Source: Treponema sp. (lineage in GTDB: Bacteria > Spirochaetota > Spirochaetia > Treponematales > Breznakiellaceae). From it: 6,534 nt of DNA. Position numbers and translations under genes: made by a program. Shown here piece after piece: positions 1 through 5,377 of the stretch (within the stretch, counting starts at the first letter, position 1; each line of letters begins with the position of its first letter). The stretch spans positions 1 through 6,534 of the forward strand of contig JAITHH010000015.1 in NCBI GenBank assembly GCA_031280065.1. Reading direction: 5' to 3'. The notes under the pieces are model-generated. The model worked only from the letters and a program-made list of their open reading frames with translations. It had not been told where the DNA came from and made no database searches.

Positions 1-437
1 CCAAAGGCCAGGACCGCGGGATGGTCCCCGTAGCGCGAGGCCATGTTTTTTGCCAGGCCCAGGGCGAATTCCTGAAACCGGGGATGCCCCACATCCTCCA
101 TGTACCGGGAATGGGGGTACAGCCGCCGCCCCTCCGGGCCTGCAACGGTGATACCGGGAAACTTTTTGTGCAGCCACAGCGGCGCGGGCCGGGTTGGTAT
201 GTCCACCACCGCCATGAGTCCGTACTTTTCGCAGAGCTCCAGGGCCCGGTCGAACCAGCCGAAGGTAAACGCGCCCAGGGCGGGCTCAAAGCTGTCCCAG
301 CAGAGGTGCCCCAGGCGGACAATGTTAAAAGAAGCGTCTTTCATCAGGCGGAAATCCGTCTCCCAGCGGCTTTCAGGCCAGTCGTGGGGGTGGTAGTTCG
401 TTCCGGTATACAAGCGGTTTGACGGTATATCTAACAT
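1..437 (-). CDS. GH42-type beta-galactosidase, N-terminal part (cut by the window edge)
   Basis: An open frame with no stop runs from ATG at 437 to the left edge: 145 complete codons plus two bases. A Shine-Dalgarno GGAGGA lies just upstream, at about 441-446. The protein begins MLDIPSNRLYTGTNYHPHDW. It shows the usual opening of glycoside hydrolase family 42: a GxNYxPxxWPExRW-like start (residues 12-25), then MKDASFNIVRLG (32-43), a WDSFEPALGAFTF strand-loop (48-59) and WFDRALELC (61-69). PTRPAPLWL (81-89) and SRYGDHPAVLAF (134-145) follow. In this family the acid/base Asn-Glu pair comes shortly after the last motif, so it falls just outside the window and activity cannot be judged. The family hydrolyses terminal beta-galactosides, usually in the cytoplasm. 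Its position after an ABC sugar importer fits cleavage of the imported sugar. Some members act on other substrates, so the exact specificity is open. Confidence 0.88.
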   Translation of the reverse strand, partial: MLDIPSNRLYTGTNYHPHDWPESRWETDFRLMKDASFNIVRLGHLCWDSFEPALGAFTFGWFDRALELCEKYGLMAVVDIPTRPAPLWLHKKFPGITVAGPEGRRLYPHSRYMEDVGHPRFQEFALGLAKNMASRYGDHPAVLAF

Positions 438-505
438 GATTCCTCCGCCGGGAAGCGTAGCATGGGCGGTATGCGGCGGCAATTGCTAAACTAAAGAACG
501 AGGTA

Positions 506-533
506 TGAATTAGGGATGAATTCGCTCTGAATT
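506..533. repeat. Three TGAATT boxes in helical phase
   Basis: TGAATT occurs at 506-511, 517-522 and 528-533, giving two steps of exactly 11 bases, or one turn of the helix. On the minus strand, the sense strand of the GH42 gene, these read AATTCA N5 AATTCA N5 AATTCA. The array ends 69 bases upstream of the GH42 start codon. Direct repeats of about 6 bases with an 11-base period are typical of sites for OmpR/PhoB-type regulators, which bind side by side on one face of DNA. That is family knowledge. No such regulator is encoded in this window, so a binding role is inference. Confidence 0.5.
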
Positions 534-566
534 GCTCTCCGCCGATGCCAGCCCCCGGTCCCCGCA

Positions 567-652
567 TTCCAAACCTGGGTTTTTTGCGTTTCCAAACCCA
601 GATTTTGTTGTTATAAACCGCTCTTTGGAACTTTCACACCACGCTCTGGAAA
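567..652. promoter_or_regulatory. Symmetric set of four TTCCAAA-like boxes (possible operator)
   Basis: TTCCAAA occurs at 567-573 and again at 590-596, 23 bases apart. Its inverse TTTGGAA is at 624-630, and a weaker inverse, TCTGGAA, at 646-652, about 22 bases further. Two half-sites therefore point one way and two the other, around a centre near 610. An inverted repeat, CTGGGTTT (575-582) with AAACCCAG (594-601), overlaps the first two boxes. The set surrounds the possible -10 of the GH42 gene. The neighbouring AraC protein could bind here, since AraC-type sites are often direct repeats about two helical turns apart. I do not see the same boxes upstream of the transporter genes, which weakens that link. 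Confidence 0.4.
610..638 (-). promoter_or_regulatory. Possible promoter for the GH42 gene
   Basis: On the minus strand a TATAAC hexamer (615 to 610) lies 17 bases after a weak -35-like TGTGAA (638 to 633). Transcription would start near 603, giving a leader of about 165 bases that holds two TTCCAAA boxes and the TGAATT array. The TTTGGAA box at 624-630 falls between the two hexamers. The -35 match is poor, so this is only a candidate. Confidence 0.25.
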
Positions 653-689
653 CGTCAAACCGCCCGGTGAAGGGCTGTCTCTATGATGA

Positions 690-761
690 GGGGCCATCGA
701 ACCGCTGGTTCGATGGCCCCTCCATACGCCCGCTTCAAGTTTGAGGCGGGGCACAATCTTC
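690..761 (-). repeat. Two-hairpin 3' module, copy 1 (downstream of the first binding-protein gene)
   Basis: Reading the minus strand, two stem-loops follow the stop codon. The first (750 to 729) pairs CCCGC with GCGGG and continues through TCAA/TTGA around a one-base mismatch. The second (720 to 690) is a perfect 14-base stem, GGGGCCATCGAACC with its complement, and a 3-base loop. No T-run follows, so it is not a classical intrinsic terminator. The same module recurs at 2068-2138. Such strong hairpins after a binding-protein gene can protect the 3' end of mRNA, as REP elements do after malE; that role is inferred here. Confidence 0.75.
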
Positions 762-2045
762 CTAGCGCGTCAGCCGTGCGATGAGTTCCACCGTTTGCTG
801 GCCCGCCTGGGCCGTGGTGATCCTGCCGTAGGCCGCATTCTGGGCAATGAGGAACAGCCCCTGGCCCCATTGGGAATCACCGGGAATGTTGGGATCCCGG
901 GCGGAGGCGTGCGCTCCGGCTGTATCCAGGTAGACGGCGATCCGGTCCGTTACCGGCTCGCGGGGAATGGCCGAACGGCACTCGGCGTTCACCGGCGTTC
1001 CCGGATCCGCGCCCATGGTCTTCCATACATCGGGGGTATTCACCCGGTAGTTGATGAACCGGGCCGCGGCTTCGGGATTCCGGGAATTCTTGCTGATCGC
1101 CATCATCTGGCTCATCTGCCCCCACAGCGCCTTGCTCACGGAAGCGTTGGGGAACTCAATCAAGTCGAGCGTGTCCCCGGTGGCCCGCTGGTAGTTTACT
1201 AACATATTGGACCAGAGGACGCAGCCGGCTGCTTTGCCGTCAATCAGGGAGGAAGAAGATTCATTCAACTCGCTGTAATCCGCGGCGGTAGCGGCGGGGG
1301 GGATTAGCCCTTCGGCCCGCCAGGAAGCCCACATATCAAAGTATTTCTGGACATCCGCAGCGGACAGATGGGACTTGGAGCCGTCCCACTGGGACGTGCC
1401 GTTATCACGGGCCCAGTAGCCAAAGAAGAACGACTGATCCGAATTGGCGCTGTTGTCCGCAAAGGGGTAGACCCCCTGGGGGAGCTTCGCCTTTACCGCC
1501 CGCAGCCAGGCGTGGAATTCATCCCAGCTCATAGACATCTTGGGAAGCGGAGCGCCCGCCCGTTCCAGGAGGGAGCGGTTGTACACGATGGCCGGCATAT
1601 TGGCCGCCAGGGGAAGGCCCCACAGACGGCCCTGTTCCGTGCCTCCCGCGATGGCCGAAGCATCCACCTTGGATAGGCTGATGATTCCCTGCTGCACAAA
1701 GCCGTCCAGCGGCTGAAGTACCGTACCCAGATCGTCAACCTGGAGATTGGAAAAATCTCCCCCGATCTGTACGATGTCCGCGGCGCTTCCCCCGGCAAAC
1801 TGGGTTTTGAATTTGGCGAAATGTTCGGCGGTTCCCGGCGCGGGTTCAGCGGCCACGATGATTCCGGTTGCTTCGGTAAACCGGTCAATAACAAGCTGCG
1901 TGTTCTTGATGCGGCTTTCTCCGCCCCAGAACGACCAGCGGACCACGGCCTGCCCTGAAGCGCCGCTGCTTTGGGGATTCCCGCCCGCATGGATCAGCGC
2001 TCCTGACAGGAGGAGCGCCGTAAGAACAAAAGTGAATTGCTTCAT
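762..2045 (-). CDS. Sugar ABC transporter periplasmic binding protein, CUT1 type (copy A)
   Basis: This is a solute-binding protein of 427 residues, normal for the extracellular solute-binding family 1 (SBP_bac_1) that feeds CUT1 sugar importers. I start at ATG 2045, not at the in-frame ATG at 2075. It has GGAG eight bases upstream and opens a typical signal peptide: Lys-2, a hydrophobic stretch (about 5-18), and a likely signal peptidase I cut after IHA at residues 18-20. The upstream codons would overlap the repeat hairpin. Family-like features include VVRWSFWGG (34-42), a DIVQIGGDF motif and the conserved run KALWGQMSQMMAISKNSR. Trp, Tyr and Phe residues are plentiful, as in sugar-binding clefts. 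It is about 73% identical to copy B by manual alignment over some 395 positions. The ligand is unknown; a galactoside is suggested by the GH42 neighbour. Confidence 0.92.
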   Translation of the reverse strand: MKQFTFVLTALLLSGALIHAGGNPQSSGASGQAVVRWSFWGGESRIKNTQLVIDRFTEATGIIVAAEPAPGTAEHFAKFKTQFAGGSAADIVQIGGDFSNLQVDDLGTVLQPLDGFVQQGIISLSKVDASAIAGGTEQGRLWGLPLAANMPAIVYNRSLLERAGAPLPKMSMSWDEFHAWLRAVKAKLPQGVYPFADNSANSDQSFFFGYWARDNGTSQWDGSKSHLSAADVQKYFDMWASWRAEGLIPPAATAADYSELNESSSSLIDGKAAGCVLWSNMLVNYQRATGDTLDLIEFPNASVSKALWGQMSQMMAISKNSRNPEAAARFINYRVNTPDVWKTMGADPGTPVNAECRSAIPREPVTDRIAVYLDTAGAHASARDPNIPGDSQWGQGLFLIAQNAAYGRITTAQAGQQTVELIARLTR

Positions 2046-2067
2046 AATGAATTCTCCAATAATGCAA

Positions 2068-2138
2068 GGGACCATCGAACCGCTGATTCGATGGCCCCCG
2101 TACGCCCGGCTTCAAGTTTGAGGCGGGGTGCAATCTCC
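2068..2138 (-). repeat. Two-hairpin 3' module, copy 2 (between the two binding-protein genes)
   Basis: This is the counterpart of the module at 690-761, downstream of copy B. On the minus strand the first stem-loop is at 2127 to 2105, with an extra C bulge compared with copy 1. The second is at 2098 to 2068, now with two mismatched pairs in the 14-base stem. Sequence similarity to copy 1 stops at the outer edge of this hairpin, 22 bases before the copy A start codon. It therefore also lies in the leader of copy A and could affect its translation, although the GGAG ribosome site at 2057-2054 is outside the stem. Confidence 0.75.
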
Positions 2139-2182
2139 CTAGGGCACGCTGATTAGCGTCAAGTTAATCAGCGTTGCCCTAG
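2139..2182 (-). repeat. 44-base CTAG-bounded palindrome at the copy B stop codon
   Basis: CTAGGGCA (2139-2146) plus CGCTGATTA (2147-2155) pair with TAATCAGCG (2165-2173) and TGCCCTAG (2175-2182). This gives a 17-base stem with one bulged base (2174) and a 9-base loop. The right arm includes the TAG stop codon of copy B (2181-2179). Copy A has no such palindrome: there a single CTAG at the stop codon is joined directly to the two-hairpin module. The element thus looks like a roughly 40-base insertion bracketed by CTAG. Candidates are a REP-like or miniature mobile palindrome, or an added mRNA-stabilising hairpin. No T-run follows, so termination is not well supported. Confidence 0.7.
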
Positions 2183-3465
2183 CGCGTCAGCCGCGCAATG
2201 AGTTCCACCGTTTGCTGGCCGCCTTGGGCGCTCGTAAGGCGGCCATAGGCCACGTTCTGGGCGATTAGGAAGAAACTGCTGTTCCACTCGGTATCGCCGG
2301 GCATATTCGGATCACGGGCGCTGGCGTGCGCGCCAGCCACGTCAAGATACGCGGCGATCTTCTGCGCCGCCGGCGTCGTGGAAACCACGGCCCGGGACGC
2401 GGGCGTTACCGGTGTTCCCGGATCCGCGCCCATGATCTTCCACACCTCAGCGTCGGTTACCCGGTAGCCGATGAACCGCGCCGCGGCTTCGGGACTCCGT
2501 GAATTCTTGCTGATCGCCATCATCTGGCTCATCTGTCCCCAGAGCGCCTTGCTCGCGGAAGCGTTGGGGAACTCGATCAGATCGAGTTCATCCTGGGTGG
2601 CGTTCTGATAATTCAAGAGCTGATTCGACCAAATAACCCGTGCGGCCGCTATCCCCGCGATCAGGACCGAAGACGACTCATTCACTTCGGAGTAATCCGC
2701 GGAGATCGCGGCGGGAGGAATAAACCCGGCCTGCCGGTAATCGGCCCAGAGATCAAAGTATTTCTGGACATCCGCGGGAGTCAAATGGGTCTTGGTTCCG
2801 TCCCACATGGGAGTCTTGTTTTGGCGGCACCAGTAGCCAAAGAAGAATGACTGATCCGAGTTGGCGCTGTTGTCCGCAAAGGGATACACGCCCGCAGGCA
2901 GCTTCGCCTTTACCGCGGCGAGCCACGAGCGGAATTCATCCCAAGTCATCGACACCTTGGGCAGCGGTGCGCCTGCCCGCTGTAACAGGGACTTGTTATA
3001 AAGAATACCGGGCATATTGGCCGCCACCGGTACCGCGTAGAGCGTCCCCTTGACCGTGCCTGCGGCAATGGCCGAAGCGTCAACCGCCGAAATATCCAGC
3101 GCCCCGCTCTTCACATAGGAGTCCAGGGGCAGAAGCACCGAACCCACGTCGTCTCCCACCTGCAAGTTGGAAAAATCACCGCCTAACTGGATAATGTCCG
3201 CGGCGTTGCCCCCGGCAAATTGGGTCTTGAACTTGTTGAAGTGATCGCCGGTCCCCGGAGCGGGTTCCGCAGCCACCACGATCCCCGTTGTCTCGGTGAA
3301 CTTGTCAATGGCGAGCTGCGTATTCTTGATCCGGGCCTCCCCTCCCCAGAACGACCAGCGCACAACCTGAACGCCCGGCGCGGCCTGGGGCTGGGAACCG
3401 CCCCCCGCAAATACCGCCGCGCCGCATGACAACAGCGCAGCCGCCAGAAAAACAACTCTCTTCAT
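2179..3465 (-). CDS. Sugar ABC transporter periplasmic binding protein, CUT1 type (copy B)
   Basis: This protein has 428 residues and belongs to the same family as copy A. It follows the permeases after 71 bases. I choose ATG 3465, which has GGAGG five bases upstream and starts a clean signal peptide (MKRVVFLAAALLSCG). An in-frame ATG at 3477 with GAGAGG upstream would add only four residues and is possible. The export signal can be read in two ways. A signal peptidase I cut after VFA (residues 18-20) matches copy A. Cys-14 after Leu-Leu-Ser resembles a spirochaetal lipobox, but that would be an unusually short lipoprotein signal. Conserved blocks shared with copy A include VVRWSFWGGE, FADNSANSDQSFFFGYW, DVQKYFD and the C-terminal GQQTVELIARLTR. 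The two copies differ mostly in surface-like positions and by one inserted residue near the GDDVG segment. Confidence 0.92.
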   Translation of the reverse strand: MKRVVFLAAALLSCGAAVFAGGGSQPQAAPGVQVVRWSFWGGEARIKNTQLAIDKFTETTGIVVAAEPAPGTGDHFNKFKTQFAGGNAADIIQLGGDFSNLQVGDDVGSVLLPLDSYVKSGALDISAVDASAIAAGTVKGTLYAVPVAANMPGILYNKSLLQRAGAPLPKVSMTWDEFRSWLAAVKAKLPAGVYPFADNSANSDQSFFFGYWCRQNKTPMWDGTKTHLTPADVQKYFDLWADYRQAGFIPPAAISADYSEVNESSSVLIAGIAAARVIWSNQLLNYQNATQDELDLIEFPNASASKALWGQMSQMMAISKNSRSPEAAARFIGYRVTDAEVWKIMGADPGTPVTPASRAVVSTTPAAQKIAAYLDVAGAHASARDPNMPGDTEWNSSFFLIAQNVAYGRLTSAQGGQQTVELIARLTR

Positions 3466-3536
3466 AGTAACCTCCATCACTAACCTCTCAATATACGGGA
3501 ACACCGCCATATCGCGGCGCGTCCCACAAGGGTAAA

Positions 3537-4388
3537 CTACCCTTTAATGCCCGTTGTGGCGACTCCCTGGACAAAATACTTTTGCAGGGAGAAGAAGAGA
3601 ACAAAACAGGGAATCAGCGAAAGTACCGACATGGCGAACATGGACCCCCACGAAGAAACCCCAGAGCTGTCCAGGAAGAGCCGAAGCCCCATCGGCACGG
3701 TGAATTTCTCCGGCGAATTGAGGTACAGCATCTGGTTAAAGAAATCATCCCACGTCCAGAGGAACGTGAAGAGCACCGTGGTGATCAGGGCCGGCATACT
3801 GAGCGGCATGATGATCTTCAGGTAAATGCTGAACTTCCCGCAGCCGTCAATTCGCGCAGACTCGTCCATGTCGCGGGGCAGACTCCGGATGAATTGCACC
3901 AGCAGAAACACGAAGAAGGCATCTGTGGCAAAGAGCTTGGGTATAATAAATGGAAGAAACGTGTTGATCCAGCCGAAAGACCGGAAAATGATGTAGCGGG
4001 GAATCGTGGTAACATGGCCGGGCAGCATCAAGGTCAGCATCATCAGGGCGAACCAGAAGTTCTTCCCCCAGAAGCGGAGCCGGGCGAAAGCGTAGGCGGT
4101 CAGAGAGCAGAACACCGCGTTGGCCGCCACGCACAGAGCGCAGATGACAAATGAATTGCCGAAAAATACGCTGAACGGCACAATACCGATACCCCCCCAG
4201 CCTGCGGCATAATTTTGCAAAGTCCAGGTCTTGGGAAGCAGGGCCGGATTGCTGAATATTTGGGAGCCGTCTTTGAAAGACGCCATGATCAGCCAGATAA
4301 CCGGGTAGAGCATGATAACGCCCAGCGCGATGATGATGATATTCGAGGCACCGGATTTCACCAGATTTTTGGCGGTAAGATTTTTCAT
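3537..4388 (-). CDS. Sugar ABC transporter permease, MalG/UgpE-like (CUT1)
   Basis: This inner-membrane channel subunit has 283 residues, the usual length for the family. The true start is ATG 4388, which overlaps the previous permease stop in an ATGA junction and has GGCGGAG just upstream. The frame remains open to 4835, but that extension only shadows the other permease and reads as non-membrane Arg/Pro-rich sequence. Six hydrophobic segments are visible, roughly at residues 14-36, 74-98, 111-130, 143-165, 196-214 and 248-268. The ATPase-docking loop is at 174-199 and reads MDESARIDGCGKFSIY ... MPLSMP, with Glu-Ser-Ala in place of Glu-Ala-Ala, a common variant. The C-terminal QGVATTGIKG is typical of MalG-type partners. 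It should pair with the MalF-type subunit next door. Confidence 0.95.
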   Translation of the reverse strand: MKNLTAKNLVKSGASNIIIIALGVIMLYPVIWLIMASFKDGSQIFSNPALLPKTWTLQNYAAGWGGIGIVPFSVFFGNSFVICALCVAANAVFCSLTAYAFARLRFWGKNFWFALMMLTLMLPGHVTTIPRYIIFRSFGWINTFLPFIIPKLFATDAFFVFLLVQFIRSLPRDMDESARIDGCGKFSIYLKIIMPLSMPALITTVLFTFLWTWDDFFNQMLYLNSPEKFTVPMGLRLFLDSSGVSSWGSMFAMSVLSLIPCFVLFFSLQKYFVQGVATTGIKG

Positions 4389-5317
4389 TCTCCGCCTCCG
4401 TAACTCACCAGGGAATTGGAACCCCGGAACGTCAGAAAGGTCATCACCGCGATGATCAGGAGCAGCACCCAGGCCATAGCCGCGGCGTAACCCATCTGGG
4501 AGTGGGCAAATCCCCGCAGGTACAGGTACAGACTGTAGAACATCGTCGAGTCCACAGGCCCGCCATTCCCCCCGGAGATGATATACGCCTGGGTAAATGA
4601 CTGGAACGCGCTGATCATTTGCATCACCAGGTTGAAGAAGATAATCGGCGACAGGCTGGGCAGGGTAATAGCGAAGAACTGCCGGGTCTTCCCCGCGCCA
4701 TCCACGCTGGCCGCCTCGTAATACTCCTGGGGAATCTGCTTGAGCCCCGCGAGGAATATGATCATCGGGGAGCCGAACTGCCAGACCGCCAGGAGGATCA
4801 GCGTATAGATGGCGAAGGCGGGGCTCGAAATCCAAGACGGAGGTTCGATGGCGCCGCCGCTTATCTGCCGGATGATGGTATTCACCACCCCGTCTCCGGC
4901 GAACAGCCTCCGCCAGAGCACGGCGATGGCCACGGACCCGCCCAGCAGCGTGGGAATGTAGTAGATAGTCCGGTAGAAGGGAATCAGCCGCAGCTTTTGG
5001 TTCATCAGCATGGCTATTGCCAGGGCAAACGCCAGCTTGCAGGGAACTGAGATAAACACAAAGCGGAGCGTAACGAACAGAGAATTGAGGAACCGCTCAT
5101 CACGGGGAAATTCCGCATTCCCCGCAAACATGACGAAGTAATTCCTGAATCCGATCAGCTTCGGCGGCTGGAGGATGTTGTATTGGGTAAAGGACAGGTA
5201 CAGGGAATACACCATGGGGTAGAGCGTGAGTACCAGAAATCCAAGCAGCCACGGAAGAAGAAACGCATACGACGAAAGATTGTCTTTAATTGCTTTATCA
5301 AGCGCCTTTGTTCTCAT
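4385..5317 (-). CDS. Sugar ABC transporter permease, MalF/UgpA-like (CUT1)
   Basis: This inner-membrane channel subunit has 310 residues, in the size range of the short LacF/UgpA-like members that lack the extra MalF periplasmic domain. The N-terminus, SYAFLLPWLLGFLVLTLYP (residues 16-34), is the standard first membrane segment. Further segments lie near 78-104, 117-138, 168-190, 221-247 and 275-297. The ATPase-contact loop EYYEAASVDGAGKTRQFFAI (198-217), followed by TLP, matches the EAA motif well. ATG 5317 is the only start that fits, but no good Shine-Dalgarno is near it: AAAGGGA is 17 bases away, and a TATACT hexamer ends 9 bases before ATG. It lies 60 bases after the araC gene and overlaps the next permease by 4 bases, so the two permeases are translationally coupled. 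No ATP-binding subunit is encoded in the window. Confidence 0.95.
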   Translation of the reverse strand: MRTKALDKAIKDNLSSYAFLLPWLLGFLVLTLYPMVYSLYLSFTQYNILQPPKLIGFRNYFVMFAGNAEFPRDERFLNSLFVTLRFVFISVPCKLAFALAIAMLMNQKLRLIPFYRTIYYIPTLLGGSVAIAVLWRRLFAGDGVVNTIIRQISGGAIEPPSWISSPAFAIYTLILLAVWQFGSPMIIFLAGLKQIPQEYYEAASVDGAGKTRQFFAITLPSLSPIIFFNLVMQMISAFQSFTQAYIISGGNGGPVDSTMFYSLYLYLRGFAHSQMGYAAAMAWVLLLIIAVMTFLTFRGSNSLVSYGGGE

Positions 5318-5326
5318 AGTGTTGAT

Positions 5327-5332
5327 AGTATA
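5327..5332 (-). promoter_or_regulatory. Possible -10 hexamer (TATACT) before the first permease gene
   Basis: TATACT on the minus strand ends 9 bases before the permease ATG. A TTGATT that could serve as a -35 lies at 5360-5355, but the 22-base spacing is too long. If used, transcription would begin within a few bases of the start codon and would exclude the only SD-like sequence, AAAGGGA (5342-5336). Read-through from araC is the alternative. Confidence 0.3.
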
Positions 5333-5377
5333 CGTCCCTTTGAGTCATCCCGCTAATCAAATATTGCGCACTTCTGA

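Larger units (their letters stand above)
438..689. other. Non-coding gap upstream of the GH42 gene
   Basis: No convincing gene lies here on either strand. The stretch is visibly more AT-rich than its neighbours and is dense in short repeats, listed separately: three TGAATT boxes (506-533), four TTCCAAA-like boxes (567-652), a hairpin-capable inverted repeat (575-601), and a possible minus-strand promoter (610-638). The length and repeat content suggest that the GH42 gene has its own controlled promoter instead of relying only on read-through from the transporter genes. Confidence 0.6.

Noticed and set aside
21..422. Plus-strand frames opposite the GH42 gene and other long antisense frames across the window (for example 741-1202, 3582-4154, 5492-5932)
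   Set aside because: They are mirror frames of GC-rich coding sequence, lack plausible ribosome sites and domain motifs, and conflict with strong genes on the other strand.
575..601. Intrinsic terminator on the plus strand (8-base stem followed by a T-rich stretch)
   Set aside because: No plus-strand gene ends here. The T-rich tail is interrupted and the loop is 11 bases. It is better explained as part of the TTCCAAA box set.
690..720. tRNA or tRNA-like element, prompted by the GGTTCGA string that resembles a T-loop
   Set aside because: The string is just one arm of a perfect 14-base hairpin. There is no anticodon arm, no D arm and no room for a cloverleaf.
2046..2075. Ten-residue upstream extension of binding protein A
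   Set aside because: The upstream ATG lies inside the repeat hairpin, has no ribosome site, and would put charged and odd residues before a standard signal peptide.
690..2182. Classical rho-independent terminators after each binding-protein gene
   Set aside because: The stems are strong, but none is followed by a T-run on the minus strand, and copy 2 lies inside what looks like a continuous cluster. I keep them as structured repeats of uncertain role.
4389..4835. N-terminal extension of the second permease frame up to 4835
   Set aside because: It overlaps the first permease on the same strand in another frame, reads as Arg/Pro/Gly-rich non-membrane sequence, and would make the protein far longer than its family. 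The ATGA junction at 4388 is the natural start.
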